NCBI RefSeq assembly: GCF_014803385.1 | Contig: NZ_JACYFC010000010.1 | Location: 1 to 40,312 of the forward strand | Direction: 5' to 3' | Length of the DNA stretch: 40,312 nt | Source: Marinomonas colpomeniae | GTDB lineage: Bacteria; Pseudomonadota; Gammaproteobacteria; Pseudomonadales; Marinomonadaceae | In this document: positions 28,313-36,617 of the stretch, piece after piece | Layout of the letters: each line of letters begins with the position of its first letter | Position numbering within the stretch: the stretch's first letter is position 1 | Program-made: the position numbers and the translations under genes | Notes under the pieces: generated by a model | The model's input: the letters and a program-made list of their open reading frames with translations, nothing else | Told to the model about the DNA's origin: nothing | The model's database searches: none

Positions 28313-28389
28313 GGCTATGTAGCTCAGTTGGTTAGAGCACATCACTCATAATGATGGGGTCACTAGTTCGAATCTAGTCATAGCCACCA
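28313..28389 (+). tRNA. tRNA-Met, elongator (anticodon CAT), copy 1
   Basis: 77-base cloverleaf with acceptor GGCTATG/CATAGCC, A discriminator and encoded CCA. The anticodon loop is CTCATAA (CAT). The body is nearly identical to the E. coli elongator tRNA-Met. It does not have the CCC/GGG anticodon-stem pairs of the initiator. Confidence 0.95.
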
Positions 28390-28401
28390 AAACTCGATAA
28401 T

Positions 28402-28476
28402 TGGGGTATAGCCAAGCGGTAAGGCAACAGGTTTTGATCCTGTCATGCGTAGGTTCGAATCCTTCTACCCCAGCCA
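28402..28476 (+). tRNA. tRNA-Gln (anticodon TTG), copy 2
   Basis: Same 75-base sequence as the copy at 28229, including the encoded CCA; separated from the preceding tRNA-Met by 12 bases. Confidence 0.97.
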
Positions 28477-28510
28477 TCGATAGATTTATTATTACTTAAT
28501 ATACAGTTTA

Positions 28511-28587
28511 GGCTATGTAGCTCAGTTGGTTAGAGCACATCACTCATAATGATGGGGTCACTAGTTCGAATCTAGTCATAGCCACCA
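28511..28587 (+). tRNA. tRNA-Met, elongator (anticodon CAT), copy 2
   Basis: Same 77-base sequence as the copy at 28313. A 34-base A/T-rich spacer precedes it. Confidence 0.95.
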
Positions 28588-28607
28588 TATATAGCTGCAG
28601 TATTTTT

Positions 28608-28682
28608 TGGGGTATAGCCAAGCGGTAAGGCAACAGGTTTTGATCCTGTCATGCGTAGGTTCGAATCCTTCTACCCCAGCCA
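28608..28682 (+). tRNA. tRNA-Gln (anticodon TTG), copy 3
   Basis: Third identical copy, ending the array. No clear hairpin terminator follows; the next 60 bases contain only T-rich stretches. Confidence 0.97.
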
Positions 28683-28722
28683 TTTTCTTACAATATTTAT
28701 TTCATATTAAAACCTTATTTCA

Positions 28723-28751
28723 CTGGCTTTTTTTCATACAAAATCTATAAT
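28723..28751 (+). promoter_or_regulatory. Possible promoter of the outer-membrane barrel gene
   Basis: A consensus -10 TATAAT at 28746-28751 sits inside a short palindrome (ATCTAT-A-ATAGAT, 28743-28755). The -35 at 17 bases (CTGGCT) is weak. Confidence 0.35.
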
Positions 28752-28784
28752 AGATAAAATAACGTCTACTATGGAATGAAAATC

Positions 28785-29438
28785 ATGAAACCCGCTGTAT
28801 TAATTGCCTCTCTATTTACTGTTCTTACTGCAAGTACAGCACAGGCTGATTTTATTGGTGCAAATGCAGAATATGGAATATTCCTCCCTGAAACTTCATT
28901 TTCAAAATCAGGCGCTGATTACAATTACGATGATGAGACAGGATCGTATTTTAGTATAGATGTACAACATCCCATTCCTCTTATACCAAACCTTCGCTTT
29001 GACTCTGTGAGCTACGACACTAAAGGTAAAGATAATACTGGCGTTTCTTCAACACTGGATGTTAGTGCTCAAGATATTACTGGCTATTACGGTATCGGTT
29101 TATTATGGGTTGGTATTGAAGGCGGCCTAACTGTTCGTAGTTTAGATATTGATTATACTAGTGGTGGTACAGAATTTAGCGAAAGTAGCTCTGCTATTCC
29201 GTTGGTTTATTTAGGTGCACATGTAGCAATTCCCGGCACTAGTATTACCTTAGCGGCTGAATCTAAAAGACTTTCTTTAGACAGTGACATATCTGTTTCT
29301 GACGACATTATAAAAATTGGATTCCAACCATTACCTATAGTTGGAGTTGAAGCAGGCTATCGATCAATCACTCATGAAATTAAAAGCGTTGTACTTGATA
29401 GCTCAGGTTACTTCGTTGGTGTAACAATCGATATCTAA
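28785..29438 (+). CDS. Outer-membrane beta-barrel protein, TIGR04219-like
   Basis: A small secreted barrel of 217 residues. A signal peptide (MKPAVLIASLFTVLTASTAQA) ends in AQA and the mature chain starts DFIGANAEYG, like the TIGR04219 outer-membrane family of unknown function. Alternating hydrophobic strands run to the terminal VGVTIDI. The ATG at 28785 is preferred over the in-frame ATG at 28776, because GGA lies 9 bases before the former and directly abuts the latter. It is monocistronic, with its own terminator. Confidence 0.8.
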   Translation: MKPAVLIASLFTVLTASTAQADFIGANAEYGIFLPETSFSKSGADYNYDDETGSYFSIDVQHPIPLIPNLRFDSVSYDTKGKDNTGVSSTLDVSAQDITGYYGIGLLWVGIEGGLTVRSLDIDYTSGGTEFSESSSAIPLVYLGAHVAIPGTSITLAAESKRLSLDSDISVSDDIIKIGFQPLPIVGVEAGYRSITHEIKSVVLDSSGYFVGVTIDI

Positions 29439-29460
29439 AGAAGTAAATAATTTAGATGAA

Positions 29461-29492
29461 GCCTTAGACTTTGAAATCTAAGGCTTTTTTTT
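29461..29492 (+). terminator. Intrinsic terminator of the barrel gene
   Basis: Perfect 8-bp stem GCCTTAGA/TCTAAGGC with an 8-base loop, followed by eight T. Confidence 0.9.
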
Positions 29493-29543
29493 CGCCTAAT
29501 ACTTCGCACCTCTCCTTAAAACGAACACACCAAAAGCAAAACA

Positions 29544-29576
29544 TTAAAAAAGCCAGCATGAAATCCATACTGGCTT
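29544..29576 (-). terminator. Intrinsic terminator of clpB
   Basis: On the minus strand an 11-bp stem (AAGCCAGTATG with CATGCTGGCTT, one U-G wobble) closes a five-base loop and ends in a T-run. It lies 55 bases after the clpB stop. Confidence 0.85.
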
Positions 29577-29630
29577 AATAAAATCGTCAACGTATTTTAG
29601 AACGAGACACTTTAGATCTAGACATAATAA

Positions 29631-32210
29631 TTAGCTTTTCGAAAACATAATCTCACCATCTTTTACATCCGCAGCTATAGCATCACCTGTCGCAAAATCA
29701 CCAGCAAGTAATCTATTAGCTAATGGGTTTTCAATCCATTTCTGTATTGCTCGTTTCAATGGGCGTGCTCCATATACCGGGTCATAACCTACATCTACCA
29801 ATTGATCAGATGCCGCATCGGTTAACATTAAAGACATTCCCATTTCTTCTAATCTTTCATTCAAGTGCGCTAACTGAATAGTCGCAATTCCTTTAATTTG
29901 GGCTTTCATTAACGGATGAAAAACCACGGTTTCATCAATACGATTAATAAACTCCGGACGAAAATGCATACCAACCACCTCCATCACTTTTGATTTAATC
30001 TCTTCATATTGATCATCAGACTTATATTCCTGAATTAAATCAGAACCCAAATTCGACGTCATCACAATGACTGTATTTCTAAAATCCACAGTACGACCCT
30101 GTCCATCAGTGAGTCGGCCATCATCCAATACCTGCAGCAATATATTAAAAACATCAGGATGTGCTTTCTCCACTTCATCCAGCAACAACACAGAGTAAGG
30201 GCGACGCCTAACCGCTTCAGTTAAATAGCCACCCTCTTCGTAGCCGACATATCCTGGAGGTGCGCCAATCAAACGAGCAACAGAATGCTTCTCCATAAAC
30301 TCAGACATGTCGATACGAACCATTGCCTGCTCCGTATCGAATAAAAACTTCGCTAAAGACTTACATAACTCGGTTTTACCGACACCTGTAGGCCCTAGAA
30401 ATAAGAAAGAACCATTTGGTCGATTCGGATCAGCTAAACCTGATCGAGAGCGCCTTACCGCATTAGAGACAGCTGCAATTGCTTCATCTTGCCCCATAAC
30501 GGATTCATGAAGCTCCTCTTCCATACGCAACAATTTATCTCGTTCTCCCCCCAGCATTTTATCAACGGGTATACCAGTCCATCGAGAAACAACCGTGGCA
30601 ATCTCTTCTTCTGTAACGCGTCTTTTCAACAACCGAGTTTCTGTATTCTCTTCTTCTTGACCTGCCTTTTCAATTTCAGCCTCAAGCATAGGTATTACGC
30701 CATATTGAAGCTCTGACATTTTTGCCAAATTACCGTTACGGCGAGCCTCTTCCATTTCATGACGAACAGATTCTAGCTCTTCTTTAAGTTTTTGAGCACC
30801 ATGAACGGCCGCTTTTTCAGCATTCCAAATCTCTTCTAAATCAGAAAATTGTTTTTGTAAATTTTCAATTTCCTCATCAAGATCTGCTAAACGTAGCTTA
30901 GATGCTTTATCTTTTTCTTTTTTCAAGGCCTCTCGTTCAATTTTCAATTGAATCAAGCGACGCTCTAATCGATCCATATCTTCAGGCTTAGAATCCATTT
31001 CCATACGAATACGACTTCCAGCCTCATCAATTAAATCAATCGCCTTATCTGGCAACTGACGATCAGTAATATAGCGCTGAGATAGCTTCGCTGCGGCAAT
31101 AATTGCAGAATCAGTAATATCTACACCATGATGAATCTCATAGCGCTCTTTTAAACCTCGTAAAATAGCAATCGTATCCAAAACCGTCGGCTCTTCTACC
31201 AATACTTTTTGGAAACGTCGCTCCAATGCCGCATCTTTCTCAATATATTGACGATATTCATCTAGCGTAGTTGCGCCAACACAATGCAACTCACCACGAG
31301 CCAATGCCGGTTTTAGCATGTTCCCTGCATCCATTGAACCTTCTGACTTCCCAGCACCTACCATAGTGTGAATTTCGTCAATAAATAGAATGATCTGACC
31401 CTCTTGTTTTGAGAGCTCATTCAATAAGGCTTTTAAGCGCTCTTCAAACTCTCCTCGATATTTTGCGCCGGCAATTAATGCCGCCATATCCAAAGACAAG
31501 ACACGTTTATTTTTAAGCCCTTCTGGCACTTCACCATTTATAATTCTTTGAGCCAAACCTTCCACGATTGCAGTTTTACCCACACCTGGCTCACCAATTA
31601 AAACAGGATTATTTTTACGACGACGCTGAAGAACCTGAATAGCACGACGAATCTCATCATCTCGGCCTATGACAGGGTCAAGCTTACCTTCTGCCGCTCT
31701 TGCAGTTAGATCTACTGTGTATTTATCCAGAGCTTGGCGGTTCTCTTCTGCATCAGGGTCGTTCACCGAATCACCACCTCGAATACTATCAATCACAGCG
31801 GCAATATCGGCTTTAGTCACACCACTGGCTTTTAAAGCCTTTGCTAAGTCATCTTTACCATCAAACATAGCCATCAAAACCAATTCAGATGAAATAAACT
31901 GATCTTTTCGTTTTTGCGCTTCTTTATCTGCCAAGTTCATTAGTCGCCCAAGTTCAGGAGACATTTGAACATTTCCATCATGGTTAGAAACAGTTGGGAG
32001 GCGCGTTAGTAACTCATTTAAACTTTCACGAAATTTGACCGCAGGAATACCCGCCTGCTGTAAGATAGGTCTAGTACTACCACCTTGCTGGTCTAACAAA
32101 GCAATCATCAAATGAATCGGCTCTATATAAGAGTGATCTTGTCCAAGTGCAACGGATTGGGCATCAGAAAGAGCTAACTGTAATTTACTGGTAAGGCGAT
32201 CTATACGCAT
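29631..32210 (-). CDS. clpB: ATP-dependent chaperone ClpB
   Basis: Hexameric AAA+ disaggregase that, with DnaK, pulls proteins out of aggregates after heat stress. The ATG at 32210 ([18 protein letters not shown]) is chosen because AGGA precedes it by about 8 bases and the product is 859 residues (E. coli 857). The 13-residue extension starting at 32249 is not family-like. In order: N-terminal Clp domain, first AAA+ with Walker [10 protein letters not shown], a coiled-coil middle domain (about 400-520), and second AAA+ with GPTGVGKTE. It is followed by a terminator. The neighbours pgeF and rluD match the E. coli rluD-yfiH-clpB order. Confidence 0.97.
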   Translation of the reverse strand: MRIDRLTSKLQLALSDAQSVALGQDHSYIEPIHLMIALLDQQGGSTRPILQQAGIPAVKFRESLNELLTRLPTVSNHDGNVQMSPELGRLMNLADKEAQKRKDQFISSELVLMAMFDGKDDLAKALKASGVTKADIAAVIDSIRGGDSVNDPDAEENRQALDKYTVDLTARAAEGKLDPVIGRDDEIRRAIQVLQRRRKNNPVLIGEPGVGKTAIVEGLAQRIINGEVPEGLKNKRVLSLDMAALIAGAKYRGEFEERLKALLNELSKQEGQIILFIDEIHTMVGAGKSEGSMDAGNMLKPALARGELHCVGATTLDEYRQYIEKDAALERRFQKVLVEEPTVLDTIAILRGLKERYEIHHGVDITDSAIIAAAKLSQRYITDRQLPDKAIDLIDEAGSRIRMEMDSKPEDMDRLERRLIQLKIEREALKKEKDKASKLRLADLDEEIENLQKQFSDLEEIWNAEKAAVHGAQKLKEELESVRHEMEEARRNGNLAKMSELQYGVIPMLEAEIEKAGQEEENTETRLLKRRVTEEEIATVVSRWTGIPVDKMLGGERDKLLRMEEELHESVMGQDEAIAAVSNAVRRSRSGLADPNRPNGSFLFLGPTGVGKTELCKSLAKFLFDTEQAMVRIDMSEFMEKHSVARLIGAPPGYVGYEEGGYLTEAVRRRPYSVLLLDEVEKAHPDVFNILLQVLDDGRLTDGQGRTVDFRNTVIVMTSNLGSDLIQEYKSDDQYEEIKSKVMEVVGMHFRPEFINRIDETVVFHPLMKAQIKGIATIQLAHLNERLEEMGMSLMLTDAASDQLVDVGYDPVYGARPLKRAIQKWIENPLANRLLAGDFATGDAIAADVKDGEIMFSKS

Positions 32211-32258
32211 AATGAACATCCTTGGTAGAAATAAAAATAGTTTTTTCAATTACCAACT

Positions 32259-32291
32259 TAATAGTTCTCAAAAATAACTTTTCAAGGCAGA
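32259..32291 (-). promoter_or_regulatory. clpB: Possible sigma-32 heat-shock promoter of clpB
   Basis: On the minus strand TCTGCCTTGAA ends with CTTGAA at 32286-32281, a close match to the sigma-32 -35 (CCCTTGAA). The -10 region 13 bases on (GAACTATTA, 32267-32259) matches CCCCATTTA only partly. An alternative reading is a sigma-70 -35 TTGAAA. A 6-bp inverted repeat, GTGTCA/TGACAC, at 32293-32310 lies just upstream. Confidence 0.45.
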
Positions 32292-32322
32292 GGTGTCATT
32301 TATTTGACACTAGTCAATGAAA

Positions 32323-33069
32323 TCAGTCATTAATCCATATAACTGAAGCCATTCGTCCTGTTTTTCCATCTCGTCGATAGGAATAAAAAGTATCATCTTC
32401 AGAAAATGTACAATGATCTCCACCATATATTTGAGTCACACCTACAACAGCCAATCTCTGCTTAGCCAGCAAATAAAGATCTCCAAGCCATTTACCGTCA
32501 ACTTCCGTTCTCCTAAAAGCCATTTTAGCCTCTGGCAGTTGGGTCATAAACGCGTCCCTTACCTCTTCGCCAACTTCAAAGGCAGCAGGCCCTATAGCTG
32601 GCCCCAACCAGACCATGACCTTGTCTTTCTCATCAAAATGTTTCAACGTTGACTCTAAGACACCAGCACAAAGCCCTCGCCACCCTGCATGGGCTACGGC
32701 GACTTGTGTCCCAGACTCATTGCAAAAGAAAACAGGTAAACAGTCTGCCGTTAATACAGCGCATATTTGGTTCGTGACACTAGAAAAAACCGCATCTGCA
32801 CTTTCAGGCAAATCATCACAAGGCAAATTAACGACATCTATACCGTGCACTTGATTTAACCAAGTCACTGAGTTCGGCATTCCAGTATAAATAGAAAATA
32901 AATGACGGTTTTGCCTAACAGCATCAATATCATCCAGTACATGCGCACCTAAATTTAAGCTATCAAAGGGCTGGAGACTTACACCACCGATACGGGTAGA
33001 GACATAAGCACAAATAGAAACAGGGGCTGGCCAGTTAGGCTTTATAAAAGACGCGTCATGAGAAGACAT
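32323..33069 (-). CDS. pgeF: Purine nucleoside phosphorylase / laccase-domain protein (YfiH/PgeF)
   Basis: A 248-residue cytoplasmic protein of the DUF152 family. Family members phosphorolyse or deaminate purine nucleosides, and E. coli YfiH removes misincorporated L-serine from the peptidoglycan precursor pathway (polyphenol oxidase activity has also been described). The metal-site motifs are clear: LNQVHG, TADCLPVFF, AHAGWRGL and CTFSEDDTFYSYRRDGKTGR. It lies between rluD and clpB as in E. coli, but a terminator hairpin sits between rluD and this gene. GGGAA lies upstream of its ATG. Confidence 0.9.
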   Translation of the reverse strand: MSSHDASFIKPNWPAPVSICAYVSTRIGGVSLQPFDSLNLGAHVLDDIDAVRQNRHLFSIYTGMPNSVTWLNQVHGIDVVNLPCDDLPESADAVFSSVTNQICAVLTADCLPVFFCNESGTQVAVAHAGWRGLCAGVLESTLKHFDEKDKVMVWLGPAIGPAAFEVGEEVRDAFMTQLPEAKMAFRRTEVDGKWLGDLYLLAKQRLAVVGVTQIYGGDHCTFSEDDTFYSYRRDGKTGRMASVIWIND

Positions 33070-33102
33070 ATGTATTCCCTAAAAAAGCGAAAAAGAAGTG
33101 AT

Positions 33103-33127
33103 AAAAAAGGCAGCCAAGAAGACTGCC
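33103..33127 (-). terminator. Terminator-like hairpin between rluD and pgeF
   Basis: On the minus strand a 7-bp stem (GGCAGTC with GGCTGCC, one U-G wobble) and five-base loop are followed by six T. It may end rluD transcription or attenuate pgeF. Confidence 0.7.
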
Positions 33128-33136
33128 CCGCATTTA

Positions 33137-34120
33137 TTAAAGGTATTCAGATTCCTTACGTTCAGACTCAGACGTATCAGCTTTAAGCGCTTCTATTAGC
33201 TTTTGCATGTCTTCAGGTAAGTCTACCTCCCACGCCATCCACTCTCCTGTAACTGGATGTGCTAATTCTAGCCTTTTAGCATGCAGCGCTTGGCGACGAA
33301 ACGTACGTAGAGCTTCTCTCAATTCAGGTGTACAGGCTTTTGGCATTTTCAGACGGCCACCGTACTGCGGATCCCCAATTAGTGGATACTGAATAAAAGC
33401 CATATGAACACGAATCTGATGCGTTCGTCCCGTTTCCAGTTTTAAACGAATATGGGTATGATTTGTAAAACGCTCAACCAACCGATAATGAGTAACAGCA
33501 TGCTTACCATGAATAGGCTCGACCGCTTGTTTTTGACGGTTGTGCGGATGACGCCCAATAGGCTCATCCACAATACCTCCTCCCGTCATCACGCCAATAG
33601 AAATAGCTTCATATTCACGCCCCATACTGCGCTCTTGTAACTGAGAAACTAAATCGGTCTGTGCTGCTAAGGTTTTAGCCACAACCATCAAGCCAGTTGT
33701 TTCTTTATCAAGACGATGCACAATACCAGCACGAGGAATATGTGCCGTTTCCGGCGCATGATAAAGAATCGCATTCATCAAGGTACCATCACGGTTACCT
33801 ACCGCTGGGTGAACAACCAAGCCTGTAGGCTTATTCACAACCATGATGTCATTGTCTTCATAGACAATATCAAGAGCCATTTCTTGTGCTTCATGCGTTT
33901 CTTGTGCTTCAACCACAACATCTAAAGAAACCATCTCTCCACCAAATAATTTTTCCTTTGGCTTAGTGACTTTTCCATCAACGATTAAAGCCCCTTCTTT
34001 AATCCAACTTTGGATTCGAGAACGAGAATAATCACTAAATAACTCTGTCGCGATCTGATCAAATCGATTGCCACCCAAATCGAAAGGAACTTGGGCTTCT
34101 TTTACTATGCGCTCTGCCAT
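33137..34120 (-). CDS. rluD: 23S rRNA pseudouridine synthase D
   Basis: Makes pseudouridines 1911, 1915 and 1917 in helix 69 of 23S rRNA, needed for normal ribosome assembly. The 327-residue protein (E. coli 326) has an N-terminal S4 domain (about 15-75; SRIQSWIKEGALIVDGK) and a RluA-type catalytic domain with D138 in HRLDKETTGL. The conserved VNKPTGLVVHPAVGNRDGTL segment and the GRTHQIRVHMAFI motif are present. Divergent from bamD, exactly as in E. coli and Pseudomonas. Confidence 0.96.
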   Translation of the reverse strand: MAERIVKEAQVPFDLGGNRFDQIATELFSDYSRSRIQSWIKEGALIVDGKVTKPKEKLFGGEMVSLDVVVEAQETHEAQEMALDIVYEDNDIMVVNKPTGLVVHPAVGNRDGTLMNAILYHAPETAHIPRAGIVHRLDKETTGLMVVAKTLAAQTDLVSQLQERSMGREYEAISIGVMTGGGIVDEPIGRHPHNRQKQAVEPIHGKHAVTHYRLVERFTNHTHIRLKLETGRTHQIRVHMAFIQYPLIGDPQYGGRLKMPKACTPELREALRTFRRQALHAKRLELAHPVTGEWMAWEVDLPEDMQKLIEALKADTSESERKESEYL

Positions 34121-34279
34121 ACAATGTACTTAAGTCTGTTGTTTTCAGCTCATTAATTTTATCATTGAGCCTGGATGTAAAAAACGTGTAGCGCCTTGCA
34201 CTTCATCATCTTTCGCAATATAACGCTACAAAATGCCGATTTAGGCTAATCTACTACCATATCAAGGTTTTGATTATAC

Positions 34280-35122
34280 ATGGGATTTCATCACTCGTTG
34301 CTCCGATTCTCCGGAATAGTAAGTTTTTCTTTATTGATTGTGGCTTGCGCCAGTAAACCAGAACAAGAACCAGACCTTCCTGAGCGCGTTTATTACGACA
34401 AAGCTCAGCAAGCACTGGAAGAAAATCTACCTTCAACCGCCATTAAACATTTAAAAGATTTAGACTCTCGCTATCCATTTGGTGAGTTAAGTATACGTGC
34501 TGAGCTAGATTTAATTTATGCTCAAATAGAAGCTGGTGAAACTATTGCCGCTCATGCGACAGCTGAGCGATTCATTAAAAACCACCCAAAGCATGAATCA
34601 ATAGATTACGCTTATTACATGCGAGCGTTATCAACTTATAAAGGAGCCGAAAGCTTACTATCTCGATACGTGGGATTAGATCCAAGTGAAAGAGATTCAA
34701 AAGAGCTTTCTAAGGCATTCAATGAGCTAAGTGAATTTACGTCTCGCTACCCGAACAGCACTTACGCACCAGATGCAAAAGCACGCATGTATTTTTTGCG
34801 CGAAATGGTTTCGCGCCATGAATTACAAGTCGCTCATTATTACCTAAAAAGAAAAGCGCCACTCTCTGCCTTACGTAGAAGCCAAGAGGTAATTCAACAC
34901 TACCCAAGCACTAGATCAGTAGAAGAAGCATTAGCTATTAGCGTGCAATCATATAATGATTTAAAACAACTAGATTTAGCACAAACCAACCTAACAGTAT
35001 TGAAGGAAAGCTTTCCGAACACATCTTATATAGATGACGAGGGGCGCTTCATTCCACTATCTTTACCAAACGATGCTGACCCAAGCTTTTTTTATTGGAT
35101 CACATTCGGCCTTTTTGACTAA
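34280..35122 (+). CDS. bamD: Outer membrane assembly lipoprotein BamD
   Basis: Essential TPR lipoprotein of the BAM complex, which folds outer-membrane barrel proteins with BamA. The 280-residue chain has a signal peptide ending in the lipobox IVAC (C23). About five TPR repeats follow, including YYDKAQQALEENLPSTAIKHLKDLDSRYPFG and RYPNSTYAPDAKARMYFLREM, a highly conserved BamD segment. Divergent from rluD. The ribosome site is weak (AAGG at a long distance). I did not recognise a sigma-E promoter upstream. Confidence 0.95.
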   Translation: MGFHHSLLRFSGIVSFSLLIVACASKPEQEPDLPERVYYDKAQQALEENLPSTAIKHLKDLDSRYPFGELSIRAELDLIYAQIEAGETIAAHATAERFIKNHPKHESIDYAYYMRALSTYKGAESLLSRYVGLDPSERDSKELSKAFNELSEFTSRYPNSTYAPDAKARMYFLREMVSRHELQVAHYYLKRKAPLSALRRSQEVIQHYPSTRSVEEALAISVQSYNDLKQLDLAQTNLTVLKESFPNTSYIDDEGRFIPLSLPNDADPSFFYWITFGLFD

Positions 35123-35126
35123 AGGA

Positions 35127-35185
35127 ATTATAAGTTGACCTTATGCTAGCGGCTTACCTTTTAGTAAGTCACTAGCACTTATAAT
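35127..35185. terminator. Large two-tier hairpin between bamD and the GST-like gene
   Basis: The outer arms ATTATAAGT/ACTTATAAT (35127-35135 with 35177-35185) are perfect. The inner 14-bp arms (35144-35157 with 35164-35177) have two mismatches and a six-base loop. The repeat fills the gap between the converging genes and touches the downstream stop codon. Confidence 0.6.
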
Positions 35186-35856
35186 CACTCTAGTCTCTCA
35201 CGTGGAAATACGATATTTTGACTTCCTTCCTCCCAAGCAGAAAATTTTTCCATTACTCCCTTTGTAAATAATTCAGAAGTAACAAAACCATCCAACCAAA
35301 GCTTTAATTTATGGTAGCCAGACTCCTCAAACCATTTACTATCAACAGCAGCAAACTGACGGATGAAAGGAAACAATGCAACGTCAACTAAAGTCATTTC
35401 ATTCCCAAGCAAATATGAGAACCGATTCAACCGAGCCTCCAGCCTTCTGAGGAACACTTCTCCTTTTTGACGATAGTAACCCTCGAAATATTCAGGATAA
35501 CGATCTGAGTACTTATAACGGTCTAACCAATATTTAAACCTATTATCGTTAAAGGCTATCCATGCTTTTATTTTATGTCGTGTTACAGGTGATTCAGGCC
35601 ATAGTTGATCACGAAAAACCATATCTGTCGTTTGGGATAATGACCAAAAGATAATATCTAAACTTTCTGGGTATCTATCACCATTTATATTAACAAGCTG
35701 AGGGACACTTGAACGCCCACCTAACATTAGCAGCGCTTCGGGCTTAGACTTCAATACAACTTCTCTTAGCAATACAGGTACGCCTAAAAGAACAAGCATA
35801 TACCTAGCTCTCATTGCGTAGGGACACCGTCTAAATGAATACAAAATGGGTAACAA
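35185..35856 (-). CDS. Glutathione S-transferase family protein
   Basis: A 223-residue cytosolic protein with a thioredoxin-fold N-terminal domain (LYSFRRCPYAMRARYMLVLLG, residues 5-25), including a CPYA site with C11. That places it among cysteine-type GSTs such as Omega/glutaredoxin-like classes. The cis-proline segment SSVPQLV lies near residue 50. The C-terminal half is helical with the N-capping motif FSYLLGNEMTLVDVALFPFIRQFA, the standard GST_C signature. The physiological substrate is unknown. Divergent from the DTW gene. Confidence 0.85.
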   Translation of the reverse strand: MLPILYSFRRCPYAMRARYMLVLLGVPVLLREVVLKSKPEALLMLGGRSSVPQLVNINGDRYPESLDIIFWSLSQTTDMVFRDQLWPESPVTRHKIKAWIAFNDNRFKYWLDRYKYSDRYPEYFEGYYRQKGEVFLRRLEARLNRFSYLLGNEMTLVDVALFPFIRQFAAVDSKWFEESGYHKLKLWLDGFVTSELFTKGVMEKFSAWEEGSQNIVFPRERLE

Positions 35857-35943
35857 AAAAAACTCCTTTTTAGAATCAACTATTTTTTAAGATTGAGCAG
35901 ATAAATTAAGTATAATAGAAACTTATTAAAGGAAATATGTAAC

Positions 35944-36399
35944 ATGAAAGTTTGGCTATTAACTCATTCTGAAGAACTGAAAAAAACTACTGGAACCGGG
36001 CGGTTAGTAAAAAGCGAGTTAGGTTATGAGTGTGAGATAATAGAATGGTCGAGAGTACTTCCTAACAAAGCAGTCACAAGCTTATCACCAAAAAACACCT
36101 TACTTATTTATCCTTGTGATACAGAAGAGCAATCATTTAGTGTCAATGAGATTCCAGCAAAAAATATCATTATTATTGATGGAACATGGCAACAAGCTCG
36201 AAAAATATATAACAAATCACCTTATTTAAAAAAATTCCAACATAGAGAAATAAAGGATATAAAATCCACTTACAGCAAACGTCGAAATCAAAAAAGTACG
36301 GGGCTTTGCACAGCTGAAGTGGTGATTCACATTTTAACAGAATATAAACATCCAGCAGCGCCCAGCTTAATGAACGCATTCCTAGAATTTAATCAATAA
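35944..36399 (+). CDS. DTW-domain protein (short tRNA-uridine aminocarboxypropyltransferase-like)
   Basis: A 151-residue DTW (TDD superfamily) protein. TapT/YfiP and TuaA members add 3-amino-3-carboxypropyl to uridines (acp3U47 in tRNA) using S-adenosylmethionine. The N-terminus LTHSEELKKTTGTGRLV corresponds to the family HPxE...NTG(R)L segment. The namesake motif is DGTWQQARKI (79-82 DGTW), and the terminal SKRRNQKSTGLCTAEVV corresponds to the conserved Y.iRk...glcT.EA stretch. It is short: the cysteine-rich zinc region in front of many longer members is absent. AAGGAAA precedes the ATG. The target RNA is not shown. Confidence 0.75.
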   Translation: MKVWLLTHSEELKKTTGTGRLVKSELGYECEIIEWSRVLPNKAVTSLSPKNTLLIYPCDTEEQSFSVNEIPAKNIIIIDGTWQQARKIYNKSPYLKKFQHREIKDIKSTYSKRRNQKSTGLCTAEVVIHILTEYKHPAAPSLMNAFLEFNQ

Positions 36400-36617
36400 C
36401 ACAGAATTTAATTTCACCTAAATACTCAACACAAATAAGCATTTCATCCGCAATCACTAGAGCCTCTAATTTTTTAGGCGTACCTATCATAATTAGGTGA
36501 ACAGCGCGTAACTCAGTACTTAAGACAAGCTAAAAATAACCTCCTCTATTGACCAAGTCAGATTACTAATTTACTTCACCTCTAAATTAACTTTCAAATA
36601 ATTTTCTACGTCAAAAG

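Noticed and set aside
32211..32249. 13-residue N-terminal extension of ClpB
   Set aside because: The ATG at 32210 has an AGGA site and yields the conserved ClpB start.
34187..34230. TGTAGCG/CGCTACA inverted repeat between rluD and bamD
   Set aside because: The arms are only 7 bp with a 30-base loop and no U-tail; too weak to call.
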